Below are positions 1 through 12,503 of a stretch of DNA of 64,000 nucleotides, in pieces (the stretch's first letter is position 1; every line of letters begins with the position of its first letter). The translations under genes were made by a program, and so were the position numbers. The stretch is from Gnetum montanum (lineage: Eukaryota; Streptophyta; Gnetopsida; Gnetales; Gnetaceae): positions 156,896 to 220,895 of the forward strand of contig MNCI01008413.1 in NCBI GenBank assembly GCA_015680685.1, given 5' to 3'. The notes under the pieces are model-generated. The model was not told the DNA's origin and searched no databases. It saw only the letters and a list, made by a program, of their open reading frames with translations.

Positions 1-1519
1 CAAGATCTTGCAAGAACACAACATGTCTACGCATGCAGCATCACACCTTACATAAGCAAGGTAAGCACCAGTCTGCTATGACTATAAACCGACATATCGC
101 ATCCTTGGGTCATGATGCTAAACTGGAGGAATAGCTCATCCTTGCATCATGATGTTAAACTAGCACAATAGCTCATCCTTGAGTCCTGACATTAAACTAG
201 CATAATAACACATCCTTGGGTCATGACATTAAACTAGCAAAACATCCACTATTTGCTATAGGATTAAACTAGCATCCAACAGTCTGCTAGGACTATAAAC
301 TAGCACATCATAGTCTACCAGGACCTTCAACTACATTCACAGTCTACTAGGACTTTAAACTAGCATGTTGTTAATCTTTGGAGTGCTTGCCATTAGTGTA
401 GCCTTGGGACCACTCACAGCATAATCACCTCCCACCATTCTGGTGATCTTTTGGAGCACTTGCCATTAGTATGGCCTTTAGAGGACTCACAGCATCATCA
501 CCATGGCACTTTCATTGGCTTCCTGAGCACTTGCAACTAGCACAACATTTGACACATTTGCAACATCTTTGCATCTAGCACCTACGACATCTTCACATCT
601 AACATTTATATTAGTATTTCATGTTGTGTGGTTTTCTTTTCTTCTTGGAGTTGTGTTTGTAGGAAGAAGCCTCAGAGGTAGTCATGTAGTGATGCATCTC
701 ATTGTAGCAGCAAGTCACCACATTTCTCTTATGTGCATGATTGGACTAGTTGAGCCACTCAAGAGTGCACCTCCCCCCTCATCCTTATTACAACCTATGC
801 ACATTCACTCCTTTATCCTAATATCCTCTCATCTCCCACATACTCATGATTATACATCCCTCAGATGCATACACACTATGATGCACATGGCATTCTCTTC
901 ACATCAACTATAGAACCCATGGTCAATGTAACATAATTCATCCTATGAGGCACCTTTGTTGAGTGTTAAAAGCCTAAGCAAATGTAACATGAATCATCCC
1001 TGGGGGGAAATATCTATCCTACAAATGTAATGTAATGCATCAAAACAAAGCCCATCTTCTCAATGGCCAACTTGCAGCTAACATTTAGTAACTGGCACCT
1101 CACAAGAGAAAAGGAATGGGAAAAAGCACATCCCCAAGCAAATTGACAATGCTATAGCTTCATAACTAGACTAGCCTTAGATTGACTTTGACTCTCTAAT
1201 AAGCACTCCAATAAGACGTTAACATTTTAGAGGTGAACCACTTCATGCCATGGTCATTTTCAACCATGCTGAATCTGCATCTTATATCATGATCTACTAT
1301 TTGCATTTCATTCCCACAGTTCAAATTTCATCTCTCTAGCATTGCCTATACCCCTTTCCCCTAGCATAACGTTATTTCCATAACACTCTTAAACATGGTA
1401 AAATGACATTTGATCTTGTGCTAACGAGTGACGTTGGTGACATGTCTGCTATGGTGTTTTGTAAGTCTTTGTTGACATCTCTTAGGCCACTCCTCCAAAT
1501 GTCAACAAAGAGGGGTCAT
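1..1519 (+). mobile_element. Internal 3' region of a truncated Ty3/gypsy-type element
   Basis: This stretch matches 9496-10967, the non-coding segment upstream of the 3' LTR in the complete element further right. Both begin with a run of phrases built on 'actataaactagca' and end in the same polypurine tract (aaagagggg at about 1507-1515) directly before the LTR. It carries no convincing coding sequence. The 114-residue open frame at 569-913 is not open in the homologous segment. The rest of this copy lies to the left of the window. Confidence 0.7.
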
Positions 1520-1888
1520 TGAAACACCAAAAAATTTTAGGTCTTAGCATCATGACTACAAATTTGGCTAAGTGTCAAAAAGTGGCACTTTGCCCAAATT
1601 TTTCAAAATTTTTGGTGTAGTTAACTCCAACTGCCAAATTTGCAAAATTTTTCTAAGTGTTAGAATGATGGCACTTTTTGCACAGATGTCATGCTGTGTA
1701 TTGTAGCGCAGCATAGCACCATGTCATGTTGTGCAGCGTAGCATAGTAGCAAGCATAATGTAGCCAGCTTGACACTGCAAGTGTTGCATGTCCCACATGT
1801 AACATGGAACAAGCATAATAGATAATGTGGTCCCACCAACTACATTTCCATGTGGCACCTAATCTGCATTTTGGACTAACCCTAGCCC

Positions 1889-1896
1889 TATAAATA
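1889..1896 (+). promoter_or_regulatory. TATA box of LTR copy 0
   Basis: TATAAATA preceded by 'aaccctagccc'. The same block occurs at the same relative place in the LTRs at 3300 and 10968, which supports it as the LTR core promoter. Confidence 0.65.
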
Positions 1897-1919
1897 CCCA
1901 TAGGACCCCAATGTTTCAA

Positions 1920-2075
1920 CAGTTGGAATTTCTTGACTGTTGGCATTCTCCAAGGGTTGGCATTCCTTGACTATTGGCATTCCCCAAGGGTTGGCATTCC
2001 TTAATTGTTGGCATTCCCAAGGGTTAGCATTCCTTGACCATTGGCATTACCAAGTGATTGGCATTCCTTAGATGT
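1920..2075 (+). repeat. Tandem repeat of about 35 bp inside the LTR transcript
   Basis: Four to five imperfect units alternate 'ggcattccttgac' with 'ggcattccccaagggtt', starting about 30 bases downstream of the TATA box. The unit is not obvious in the two longer LTRs, where single 'ttggca' phrases remain. It probably expanded in this subfamily. Confidence 0.6.
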
Positions 2076-2718
2076 GAGCATTTTTAAGCACAGAGCTTCT
2101 GGTAGTTAACGAGGGTGGGAGGCAAGAAGATTGGCAAGTAGAATGGTGATGAGCAGTGAATCTCATCATTGGATTCTCCCAAATCTCTCTCGCACTCCAA
2201 TGTAGTAGCTCTCAGTCTGGCAAGAATCAGCTTATTTGTGCCTGCCTGCACCATGTCTACAGCATCCCAGGAGCTGTGATAATATAGTTCCTTTGCTCAA
2301 CCATGCTTGTCCAGTGCTGCATACTAGTTGTACATGTCCATCATTCAAAAAAATTTTAGATCCCCCAATTTTGACATGGTGCATCTCCTTATCCAAACTC
2401 TCATTCTATTTTACTATAGCGTATATCTTGCATCTTCATGTATTTGTTTATGTTTATTGTTCATGTTACATACTTTGATACATTTTTACTATTTTGACTG
2501 CTACGTTCTCTTTCATTCCAACCTCCACATGTTACATTCTAAAATTATATTTCCCAAATGCTTATTGGACACCATGTAAGTCCCTATCTAATCAACCAGA
2601 CCATTCAGGGCACCCTATTTCCATTTTCTTGAGCATGGCCCTCACATGGATTTTGGGTTAGGCTGTGCACTTGATAACCACGTGATGTTCCAGCCACCAA
2701 TGTTTTTCAAACACTATA

Positions 2719-3299
2719 GGAATGATTAGTAGAGATCTCTCTTATCTTTGTAAGAAAATGGAAGTAGCCGAAGTACCTCTTCCTTCTGATAGGAATCAGT
2801 TTGAGGAGATCACCACAGCTTCAATTTTAGATAATGAGGAGGACCTTCCAACTCCATCAAGACATTCAACAACATCTAAACTTTCCCAGACCTATGACTT
2901 AGAAAATGAGTTTTCTTTAGAGGAGCATGTTGCACCACTGACATGTGTCCAAGAGGAGCATACTGATCCCATGCAACTTGGACTTAGTTCCAACCATCAA
3001 GATGATGCTCTTAAGTCATTTAAGCAATAGGGCATGGAGAGCATCTTTGGGACTTTGTCCCAATGGAGGCCTATTGATTTCATCATCTATTAGAGGAAGG
3101 GAGCTTCCTCATCCTATCAATAGGCTCCATCCTAGCTAGATCCACTAGCTTCATCTCAATTTCAAATGAAGCTCCATACATAGAGAGCTCCTATTCAGCC
3201 ACCTTCTTCAAATGATGATGATGAGCAACATGTGTCTAGCATTAGTACTAGTAGCGATGATGAGGAGGAGGAGACCTATATACCTTCTCAAGCTGTAGC
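2719..3299 (+). pseudogene. Fragment of an unrecognised acidic protein frame, split by the element at 3300
   Basis: One frame (codons starting at 2719, 2722 and so on) is open from 2719 to 3030 and then carries several in-frame stops, at least some of which look like CAG or CAA turned into TAG or TAA. It keeps coding character up to 3299. The protein is Ser/Glu/Asp rich, with an acidic run near 3253-3280 (SSDDEEEETYIP). After the element, the frame resumes exactly across the target-site duplication at 12504 and ends at a TGA at 12547-12549. About 40 bases further on lies a copia-like polypurine tract, so this could be the C-terminal part of an older retrotransposon protein rather than a host gene. 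I do not recognise the family. Upstream it is cut by the LTR ending at 2718. Confidence 0.5.
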
Positions 3300-3474
3300 T
3301 AAAACACCAAAAAATTTCAGGTCTTGACATCTCGACTAAAAATTTGGCTAAGTGTCAAAATAGTGACACTTCATTCATATTTTTCCAAGTGTTGAGTATA
3401 GTCAGCTCCAAACTACCAGATTTGCAAAAATTTTCTAAGTGTTAGAATGATGGCACTTTTTACACCCTGTTACA

Positions 3475-3695
3475 TTGCATAGCGTAGCACCGTGCTATGC
3501 TGCATAGCGTAGCACACTATTATGCTGTGTAACATAGCATAGTGTAGCACCCTATTACAATGTGTAGCATAGCATAGCATAATACACTATTATGCTTTGT
3601 AGTGTAGTGTAGTGTAGTGTAGCACCATGTTAGGCTACGTAGCATAGTGCACTGTTATGCTATGTAGCATAGCACAACATAGCACCATGTTGTGC
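3475..3695 (+). repeat. Palindromic short-repeat array in LTR U3
   Basis: Many near-copies of a palindrome built on GTTATGCTATGTAGCATAGC, with variants that still hold the CpG form (TACGTAGCGTAGC). Units are separated by 'accctgttac' type spacers. The array lies about 430-640 bases upstream of the TATA box. The same array is in the 3' LTR at 11140-11375, and undecayed motifs of the same type are in the solo LTR near 29230-29275. Confidence 0.7.
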
Positions 3696-4119
3696 ATAGT
3701 AGATAGTAGATAGTGTGCAGTAGACAATGGATGGGCATAGTAGATAGTGTCCCATGTCCCATGCATGACATGGGACGGGCACAGTAGATAGTAGCAACCA
3801 GCATCCCGTGTACCACACGTAACATGCGACAAATGCAGTAGATAATAACAACCAGTGTTCCATGTACCATGCATAACATGAGACAAGTGCAGTAGATAGT
3901 AGTAACTGGCATTCCATGTACCACATGTAACACAGGACGAGTGTAGTAGATAGTAGCAACCAACATCCCATGTCCCATGCATAACATGGAACGGGTGCAA
4001 TAGATAGCATCCTGTGTCCTGCACGTAACATGGGATGAGCATAGCAGCCAACATCCTGTGATCCCACCCACTACACTATCACATGGCACCTAATCCACAT
4101 TTTGGGCTAACCCTAGCCC

Positions 4120-4127
4120 TATAAATA
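4120..4127 (+). promoter_or_regulatory. TATA box of the 5' LTR, copy 1
   Basis: TATAAATA after 'aaccctagccc', identical in position to the boxes at 1889 and 11793. It would drive the genomic transcript of this copy. Confidence 0.65.
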
Positions 4128-4835
4128 CCCCTGTGTTCTCTTTCGGGAGGAAGAAGGGGTTGGCTTTCATTTTTCACGAAGGAGGTGTTTAGCACCTCCA
4201 TTTGGCACTTGGCACTTTTGCATCTTAGCACTTAGCTCCATGGATGAACAAAACCTAGAGCACCCCACATTGGTAGAGAGGCATAACTACACCACATGGT
4301 ACATTGCAACCCCATTGTATCCCAATAGATTCTCACATGGTACACCATGGCTACCAACTCGATAGGAATAATTCAACACATTGAGTACCAGACTTCATAG
4401 CCTGACACCATTGAGGCTATGAATACACTCCCACTATGCCTATTGTACATTGTGTATACCTTTGTGAATTAGCTACTCTCCCTCAATTTTAGGGTGATGC
4501 ATTTTCTCTCTCAAGATCTTATTTTATTCTACTACACGATACATGTTGCATTATTGTGTGTTTGTGCATGCTTGTTATCCTAGTTACATACTTTAGTACA
4601 TTTCTACTCTTGTGTGTATTACATTTTCTTTCAATCCAACCTCCATGCATCACACTCTAAAATCACTACTCAAAAAATGTTATTTGACACCTTGTAAGTC
4701 CCTTTTTGATCAACCAGACCATTCAGTGCATCCCATTTCCAATTTCTCCAGCATGGCCCTTACACAAATTCAGGGTTAGGTTGTATGCCCCATAACCTCT
4801 CGATGTTCTAGACATTGATGTTTTTGGACGTCATA

Positions 4836-5697
4836 GTTTTTGGTGCTAAAAGGAGGACCCAAACCTTCATGTCCTCTCTATGTATCACAAGTAATCCTAC
4901 ATGTTGTCTATACCTCATCACCAGTAACCTATTAGCGTAGACATGACATCCCTATGGTTGTTTATGTACCAGGTGGTGCAAATTGGTCTCCATGATGGTT
5001 CCTTTGGAATCTTGCAGGATGAAAGTCCAAAATGGTTTACTACATCCTAATACCTATGTCACATGTAGCGTTGTATCCCTATCATCATAGCAAGTCCAAA
5101 ACTATCTTCTAAGTTACGCTGCCTGTGTCATGTGCAACGTAGTGACACTATCAATGTACCAATTTCCAAATATTTTACTGTGTTACGCTAACTATCTGGT
5201 ATGTTATGTTATCCATTGTGTTACGCTATCTACTATGTCTACTATGTTATGTTGTCTATTGTGTTACGCTGCCTATGTCCTGTGTAGCATAGTGACCCTG
5301 TCAGCATAGTGGCCCCTTCCTACTAGCACGTGTCGCAAGCTCTAGCGTAGCGAGAGTGACAAGCTATAGTAGCAAGCTCCAATGTAGTGAGCATGACAAG
5401 CTATACTAGTAACCTCTAGCATAGAGAGTGTGATGAGATATAGTGTAGTGAGAGTGACAAGCTGCAATGTAGTGAGTGTAGCACTAGGGTTGGCCATTTT
5501 TAGCAGTTTTCATAGTTAGCATTTTTTCTACATTTTTATACTTAGCATTTTTTTTGCATTGTTACACTTAGCCATTTTTTCTATATTTTTATACTTAGCC
5601 ATTTGCTTGATACTAATATACTTAGTCATTTTTTTCTACTATTTCTCAGAGTTAACCATTTTCTACAAATAGCAACTTTGACAATCAATCTCTGAAT
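4836..5697 (+). other. Leader of copy 1 with primer binding site
   Basis: The likely primer binding site is 4841-4858 (TGGTGCTAAAAGGAGGAC), which in CpG-restored form would read TGGCGCC at its start. The corresponding minus-strand position of copy 2 (about 21321-21348) has a matching block. The leader then holds more TACGCT/AGCGTA-type phrases (5180-5480) and a T-rich tandem repeat at 5510-5660 with the phrase 'atacttagccatttttt'. No coding sequence is seen before the gag start at 5698. Confidence 0.55.
5510..5660 (+). repeat. T-rich tandem repeat in the leader
   Basis: Four to five units of about 30-35 bases with the consensus 'acttagccattttttctac' plus 'atttttat'. It lies immediately upstream of the gag start and may structure the leader RNA. 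Function unknown. Confidence 0.6.
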
Positions 5698-8100
5698 ATG
5701 AATTCGGATCAACCTTTCATGTTGGTGTCTAACATATTTGACACTACAATCCAGCCAAAGCATGCTTCACTAAGCCACGAATAATATAGTTTTGTTTGTG
5801 CCAAAATCCAAGTAGGATTACCATTGGGTTACCTTGATTTGGAGGCAAAATAGGACTATGAACGAGTCCACTATAACGGACGAGATTACAACCCCTCCTT
5901 ATTTAACATAATCCCACTCATGGAGTCTTACCACTAGTTGTTGTCCCAACTTATCCGTGCAAATAAGCATGATGCAAGGACAACCTATGAGGAAGCTTCA
6001 AAAATAGACGAATATGAGTTTGAGACCTACTCCAAGCACATGAGCCCCCTCTACACCATCTTCCAATGACCACTCCCTAGTACAACCCTTCCTTGATTCG
6101 GTTTACTTGTCCTCTCTAAGATGGTGACCATGCCAATTCAACCTTTCTCACAAGCAACTAATGCATTTTCCCAACACTATGCTCATAAAGGGGCCACCTA
6201 TTAGCTCTAAAAAACATAGGCATCCTATGTGCCACCTATCTTGTTGGCATCTGCAGTGTCTTTTCGACACACTCATGTGTGCCCTACTTCAATCACTACA
6301 CCCATTTCTCAGCCAACACATCAACAACCGTCCGCTACAACATTAAACTAGAAAACTCGACAAACAAAAATTCTACCCTATGTTATGCAACCAACCCAAG
6401 CCCAGCCAATGCAACCAACTGGCACATCTCCAAGCTTAGATAAGGCATTTTAGCTAATCCAAAGCTTGATGGAGGAGATCAACCAACTGAAGGCTACCTC
6501 CTCTGACATCATCAAGGTAGTGTACTTCTACCAAGATGATGCCATAAGCCCTACAGTACCACCTCTAACTCTTTCAACTGGGATGTAGCTACCTCAATTC
6601 ACCAAGTACAATGGTGAAGGGGATCCTAAGGTACACTTGGTCACATTTCAATCTAAGTGCCTACTCTTTCAAGCCTGGCCACATGGCATCATGTGTGTGT
6701 TCCCCATGTCACTCATTGACAAAGCCTTAGATTGGTATTGCATGCTACCTAAGGCCTCAATCTCTTCTTTGGAGGATCTCATAAGAAAGTTTGTAACATG
6801 CTTCAGGTACAACCTAAAGCCTAAGGAAACCCTCAACCAACTCATGTAGGTTAAGCAAGGGCCTCTAGAGCCCATGCCAAAATTCCTCCAAAGTTGGAAT
6901 GCTACATTGAGTGAAATGCATGAACCCCTAGTGGAGTCACATCTATTGGACATCTTCAAAGGTGTAGTAAATGACTTCATTAAGTCCAAATTGCAATATC
7001 TAGACCCAAAGTCTCTTAGCCAAGCCTTTGCCCAAGCAAAAAGCATAGAGGAAGTAGCACAAGCTAGTAATGACCTAGCTTATGTGGCCTAAAAAATCAA
7101 CATACTCACAAGCAAAATGTAATAGTAGAAGTAGTGGCTACAAGAACAAAAGTAACCAACAAGGGCCCAATAGCTAAGTAGCCCAAGGCCCTAGCTAACA
7201 AAATCATCATCTCTAGTGCCAACTCACCTACATCGGTAGGGACCACACCAAGGCCCAACTTTCAATGTAAGGATTGCTCAAAGTATCCACCACTATCAAT
7301 GAAACTCTCTAAACTACTAGAGCAACTCCTAAAAGCCAGGAAAATCAAATACAAACACGTATCAAAGGTTACCTACCAAAAACATGATAGGTACTACAAA
7401 GTACTAAGGAACCTCTCATTAGTAGTACCAAACGAGCCCCCCGGTCCCACAACATTTTAAATTAGACCAATACTATCATTACCACCAATTGGCTAGTCAC
7501 AGTACTGACAACTATCATGCTTTGCAGGATGACCTACAAAGAATGATAGAACGGGGCAAACTGGTGCTCAACACGGTGAATCAATCCAACACAGACAATG
7601 CCTCCTATGTCATAAATTTCATTAGTATAGGTGGAAAGCACAAACCTATGCAACAACCTTTTGTGATCCATGTGCCTCCTAGCAAGGAAAGAATCCCCTT
7701 GGCCTCCACAAACAAGAGTCTTCCCTTTGTTATCAAAGTTCCACTTCAGGCACCCACAACATGCTTTGTGGTCAAGGTTCCAAACCAATCGTCCGCTAAT
7801 ACGTTAAACTGGCATGAGGTAGCAACAACAACCATGTTATCAAGGTGCCACAATGAGTTGGTCACACAAAGACTCCTAAAACAACTTCTGAGCCACCCTT
7901 TATCATAAGGGTTCCACAATGTGATGGCCCCTCACCTACCCAAAGCCCAATAGTGGGCAATGTCTTAATCTCTCCTCCCTCAAGGGTCAACGCCACTAGC
8001 AATCCAGGTAGGCCCACCAAATGGCAATGCAAGAGGACAAGCCATCACCTCACAACCCCCATGGCCAAAGCAAAGGCCACAACTAGCAAGCAATAAAAAA
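5698..8100 (+). pseudogene. gag: gag polyprotein, decayed (copy 1)
   Basis: Capsid-type Gag of a Ty3/gypsy element, which would assemble the cytoplasmic particle. The start is the ATG at 5698 (MNSDQPFMLVSN). The minus-strand copy has the same start at 20976, which supports it. The whole region 5698-7908 stays in one frame, but with many in-frame stops (for example TAG at 6847, where the relatives have Q). The capsid core is at 6590-6930, with LPQFTKYNGEGDP, a DWYC motif and the FVTCFRYNLKPKETLN block typical of the Retrotrans_gag domain. A zinc-finger-like segment near 7470-7560 (YHQ...SHSTDNYHALQDDL) resembles the degenerate H/C motif of Tat/Ogre gags and has lost its cysteine. Beyond 7910 the frame becomes uncertain. 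No intact protein is possible. Confidence 0.75.
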
Positions 8101-8319
8101 ACACTAGCACCCCTACCCCCAAGTAGGCCAAGAAAACCAAGCCAAAGTCCCCTACATGAGAGATCTATCTCTCAAGCCACATGGAGGAAGTCAAGGGCAA
8201 CATAATGACTAATGAAAAGGACTTCGTAACTGTACTGACCTAGGTGAAATAAATGCTCAAGCAAAAGAACACAATACTAAGCTTGTACGACCAGGTCATG
8301 ACCTCACCTACTCACTTCC

Positions 8320-8915
8320 AAGCATTAGCCTAGATCTTGGCCTTCATTACTATTATAGAGGACATGCCTGTAGATGAGTCATCCATCTGTGTAATGATGT
8401 TGCCCTCTACACCACAAGAATTAAGTTCAACATCCCTAGTGTCCTGTGACGATGCAGTCAAAGTCAACCTTGAACGAGGGAAGGTCACTACAACTCCACT
8501 ATCCAATAGCATACATGTTGGGCAATGCACCATCCATAGAGTGCATGTCGATGATGGTGCAAAAATGAACATGGTCCTATACTTCATCATTGACAAACTA
8601 GGCCTAGTAGATGAAATCAAGCCAATCAAAACCATGTGTCTAAAATCCTTCAACAGATTCATGCATCATTGTCAATGGTATAATCAACCTAGCCTTTGTG
8701 GTAGGAGAGGAATTCCCCACCAGTGTAGATTTCACTGTCATAGAGGAGATGCCAGGTTTCAACATGATTCTAGGTAGGCCTTGGCTAGCCCAACTAAGGA
8801 TCATCTCATCTCCCACCCACCAAGAAATCCAACTTCCATATGAAGGTGGTCAAGTTATCATCCATGGTGATAACACTTCCTCTTTGATCATCCATAACAT
8901 ATACATGGCATAAGT
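8320..8915 (+). pseudogene. Retroviral-type aspartic protease, decayed (copy 1)
   Basis: Aspartic protease that would process Gag. The active-site region VHVDDGAKMNM (about 8538-8570) corresponds to the family pattern hhhDxGAxxNhh. The second landmark, FNMILGRPWLAQL (about 8757-8795), matches the ILGRPW block that ends plant Ty3 proteases, followed by a HQEIQLPYEGG tail like the HQ-K-L-FP segment of relatives. The two halves are in different frames, so a frameshift lies near 8650. After the protease the sequence reads through 'LLENPKNFM' to about 9200 and then loses coding character. Reverse transcriptase would be expected here and is absent. Copy 2 shows the same order on the minus strand. 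Confidence 0.75.
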
Positions 8916-10967
8916 TTCGGAACAGGAGTTGCTTAGTGTTATACCTATGACAACCAATGCAACGCCTAAGGCTAACACACCCAAATGAGCGGTTGAAGCC
9001 AATAGCCTCTTGGAGAACCCTAAGAATTTCATGCTTCCTAATCCACACCTGATTAGGAAGCAACTATGTGACCTAGAATTTCCCTTGGCTAAAAATGTTC
9101 TAGGTGCTTGCCTACCCTTTGCCTCCATTGGCCATGCATTTTTAGCTTTTTCTTGGGTTGCATTTGTTCATGCACTTACATTGCACCTACTTTCCTAGTT
9201 TACATACTACTTCACTTTCTTTATGCATTTCTACTTTGTTTACACATTCATCTACTTAGCTTATCCATTGCATTTGAAAAACATCAAAAACACATAAAAA
9301 ACAAAAAAAACTACAAAAACACATGGCCCGAAAAGGCCTTAAACTAACTCATGGCCCAAAAAGGCCTTAAACTAGCCTATGGCCCGAAATGGTCTAAAAC
9401 TATTAATTTTTGCACTGCTTTCCTTCCATTCATGCATTTCAACTCTATTTACAATAGGTGTTGCTTGACATTGTTTTCTTTCTAGTTGATTTTTGTAGGA
9501 TCTTACAAGCACATAGCATGACTACACATGTTGCATCACACCTTACACAAGCAAGGTAAGCATCAGTCCACTATGACTATAAACTGGCACAAATTGTCCT
9601 TAGGTCATGAAGTTAAACTGGAATAACAACTCATCCTTCTATCATGATGTTAAACTAGCACAACATTCACTATCTTCTATGACATTAAACTAGCATCCAG
9701 TATTCTACTAGGACTATAAACTAGCACATCATGGTCTACCAGGAACTTAAACTATGTTCACAGTCTACCAATACTTTAAACTATCATGTTGTTTATCTTT
9801 TGGAGCACTTTCCATTGCTGAATCCCTTGGGGACATTCATAGCATCATCGCCTCCCACCATTCTGCTAATTTTTTGAAGCACTTGCCATTACTACAGACT
9901 TTAGAGCACCTACAACATTATCACCCTAGCATTTTCACTAGCTTCCTGAGCACTTGCAACTGGCACAACATTTGACATATTTGCAGCACCTTCCCATTTA
10001 GCACCTACAACATTTCCACATCTAACATTTTCTCTAGAAATTCATGCTTTTTGGTTTTCTTGTCTTCTCTAAGTTGTCTTTGCAAGATGAAACCTTGGAG
10101 GCAATCATGCAAAGATGCAGCTCATCGTTGCACCAAGTCACCACATTGTGTTGATGTGCATGATTGGACTAGTTAAGCCACTCAAGAGTGCACATTCCCC
10201 TCATCCTTATTACAGCCTATGAACATCCACTCCTTCATCCCAATATCCTGTCATCTCCCACATACTCATGATTACACATCCCTTTAATGCATATGCATTG
10301 TGACCTACATGGCACCTTCCTTCACATCAATTGTAGAATCCATGGTGGACGTAATGCAACTCATCCCATTGGGAGCCTCTGTTGGCTAATTAAGTCCTGA
10401 GCAAATGTAATGTGAATCATCCCTGGGAGGAAACATCTATTCTATAGATACAATGTCGTTGCATCAAATAAAATCCCACCTTCTCGATGGCCAACTTGTA
10501 GCTAACATTCGGTAGTAAGCTGAACCCAAAAAAGGTTCATCTCACAACAAAAAAAAAGAGAATGGGGAAAAACACATCCTCAAGAAAATTAACAATGCTA
10601 CAGCTTTGTAATTGGCCTAGCCTTAGATTGAATTTGATGCTCTTATAAGCACTCTGATGAGAGGTCAACATTCTAGGGAAAAACCACTTCATATCATGGT
10701 CACTATCAGCCATGTTAAATTTGCATCTTACATCATAATCCACTATTTTCATTTCATTTCCATAGTTCAAATTTCATCTCTCTAGCATTTCCTATACCCC
10801 TTTATTGCTTATCATAATATTATTCCCATATCACTCTTGAGCATAGTAAAATGACGTCTGATCTTGTCCCGATGAGCAATCTTGGTGACATGTCTGCTGT
10901 GGTATTTTCTAATTCTTTGTTGATCTCTCTCGGGCCACTCCACGAGATGTCAACAAAGAGGGGCCAT
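8916..10967 (+). other. Non-coding 3' part of copy 1, ending in a polypurine tract
   Basis: This 2-kb stretch has no recognisable pol domain. 9290-9400 has repeated 'catggcccgaaaaggcctta' phrases; 9496-10967 matches 1-1519 of the upstream copy. The polypurine tract aaagagggg (10955-10963) precedes the 3' LTR by four bases and would prime plus-strand cDNA. Confidence 0.65.
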
Positions 10968-12498
10968 TGAAACACCACAAAATTTTGAGTCTTGACATCT
11001 CAACTAAAAATTTTGCTAAGTTTCAAAATGGTGAGACTTCACCCATATTTTTCCAAGTGTTGAGTATAGTCAGCTCCAAATTTCTAGATTTGCAGAATTT
11101 TTTCTAAGTGTTAGAACGATGGCATTTTCTACACCCTGTTACACTACGTAGCGTAGCATAGTGTATCACACTGTTATGCTAGGTAGCATAGCACAATGTA
11201 GCACCCTATTACACTACGTAGCATAGCACCCTGTTATGCTACATAGTATAGCATAGCATAGTACATTGTTACACTATGTAGTGTAGCACAGCATAGCACC
11301 CTGTTACGCTACATAGCATAGCGCACTGTTATGCTATGTAGCATAGTGAAGCATAGCACCTTGTTGTGCATAGTAGACAACAGATAGGCACAATAGATAG
11401 TGGATGGATGCAGTAGATAGTGTTCCATGTCCCACATGTGACATGGGACAGGCATAGTAGAGAGTAGTAACCAACATCTCATGTACAATGCGTAACATGG
11501 GACGAGTGTAGTAGATAATAACAACTAGCTTCCCATGTACCACACGTAACATGGGATGAGTGTAGTAGACTATAGCAACTGGCATCCCATGTACTGCCCA
11601 TACCATGGGATGAGTGTAATAGATAGTAGCAACTAGCATCCTGTGTCCCACGCATAACATGGGACGGGTGTAGTAGACAATGTCTTATGTCCCTCACATA
11701 ACATGAGATGAGCATAGTAGCTAGCATCCCATGGTCCCACCCATTACACTACCATGTGGCACCTAATCAACATTCTGGTCTAACCCTAGCCCTATAAATA
11801 CCCCTATGCCCTCTTTCAAAAGGAAGAAGGGGTTGGCTATCATTTTTCACCAAGGAGGCAGTTGGCACTTCCATTTGGCATTTGGCACTTTGGCATCTTG
11901 GAACTTAGCTCTATGGACAAACAAGATCCAGAGCACCCCACACCAATAGAGAGGTACAGCTACACTACATGGTACACTATAGCCCCATTGTAGCCTAGTA
12001 GAACCTCACATGGTACACTTAGGCTACCAACCCGATAGGCACAGTGAGCACCAAACTTCATAGCCTAACACCACTGAGGCTATGATTGCACTCCCACTAC
12101 ACCTATTGTACATTGAATATACCTTTGTGAATTAGCTACTCTCCGTCGATTTTGAGCTAGTTCATTTTCTCTCCCAAGCTCTTATTTTATTATACTACAC
12201 CATACATGTTGCATTATTGTATGTTTATGCATGCTTATTATCCTGGTTACATACTTTACTATGTTTCTACTATTGGGTGTGCCACATTTTCTTTTGTTCC
12301 AACCTATGTGTGCCATGCTCTAAAATCACTACTCGCAATAGGTTATTTGACACCTTGTAAGTCCCTATCTAATCAACCAAACCATTTAGGAAACCTTGTT
12401 TCCATTTTTTCCAGCATGGCCCTCACACAAATTCGGGGTTAGGCTGTACACCTGATAACCTCTCGATGTTCCAGCCACTGATGTTTTCGGATGTCATA
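10968..12498 (+). repeat. 3' LTR of copy 1
   Basis: About 1.53 kb, starting TGAAACACC and ending GTCATA. It aligns along its length with 3300-4835: palindromic array at 11140-11375, TATA box at 11793-11800, and the 'accatttaggaaacc' block. The many differences between the two LTRs, mostly C-to-T or G-to-A, point to an old insertion. They could be counted to date it. Confidence 0.85.
11793..11800 (+). promoter_or_regulatory. TATA box of the 3' LTR, copy 1
   Basis: TATAAATA in the same 'aaccctagccc' context as the 5' LTR. In a 3' LTR it would fire outward into the flanking relic. Confidence 0.6.
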
Positions 12499-12503
12499 GT
12501 AGT

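Larger units (their letters stand above)
1520..2718 (+). repeat. 3' LTR of the left-most element (copy 0)
   Basis: It starts with TGAAACACC directly after the polypurine tract and ends by alignment at the 'ctata' that corresponds to 'tcata' in the two LTRs of the next element. It is shorter (about 1.2 kb) than its relatives because most of the TACGCT/AGCGTA array is missing. A TATAAATA box lies at 1889-1896. The segment before its end, with 'accattcagggcaccc', is shared with all other LTRs of this family in the window. The next bases, GGAAT (2719-2723), would be one copy of its target-site duplication; the other is outside the window. Confidence 0.75.
3300..4835 (+). repeat. 5' LTR of copy 1
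   Basis: About 1.54 kb. It begins TAAAACACC (TG mutated to TA; the 3' LTR still has TGAAACACC) and ends GTCATA, as does the 3' LTR. It contains the palindromic array at about 3475-3690, a TATA box at 4120-4127, and the downstream block with 'ccattcagtgcatccc' shared by the family. Confidence 0.85.
3300..12498 (+). mobile_element. Complete Ty3/gypsy-type element with gag and protease only (copy 1)
   Basis: Order: 5' LTR 3300-4835, primer binding site about 4841, gag from 5698, protease about 8320-8915, long non-coding 3' part, polypurine tract 10955-10963, 3' LTR 10968-12498. The flanks are GTAGC (3295-3299) and GTAGT (12499-12503), a 5-bp target-site duplication with one change. Removing the element and one repeat restores a single reading frame in the flanking sequence, which independently confirms both ends. 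No reverse transcriptase, RNase H or integrase motif can be found between protease and 3' LTR. The element is about 9.2 kb. Family placement (Tat/Athila-like side of Ty3/gypsy) rests on the gag and protease motifs. Confidence 0.85.

Noticed and set aside
569-913. Open frame of 114 residues with a hydrophobic start, possible env-like protein in copy 0
   Set aside because: The homologous segment of copy 1 (about 9990-10330) has stops in this frame, and composition is that of non-coding 3' sequence.
3475-3695. CRISPR-like repeat array
   Set aside because: The repeats are imperfect, spacers are not unique, and the array lies inside a eukaryotic LTR with a TATA box and target-site duplication.
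3635-4089. Three overlapping minus-strand open frames of 135-144 residues
   Set aside because: They are all in a short-repeat array of the LTR, where stop codons are rare because of the repeat unit. Cys/Tyr/His-rich repetitive translations are artefacts of the array.
8330-8662. Minus-strand open frame of 110 residues
   Set aside because: It is the shadow of the protease on the plus strand, whose motifs match a known family.
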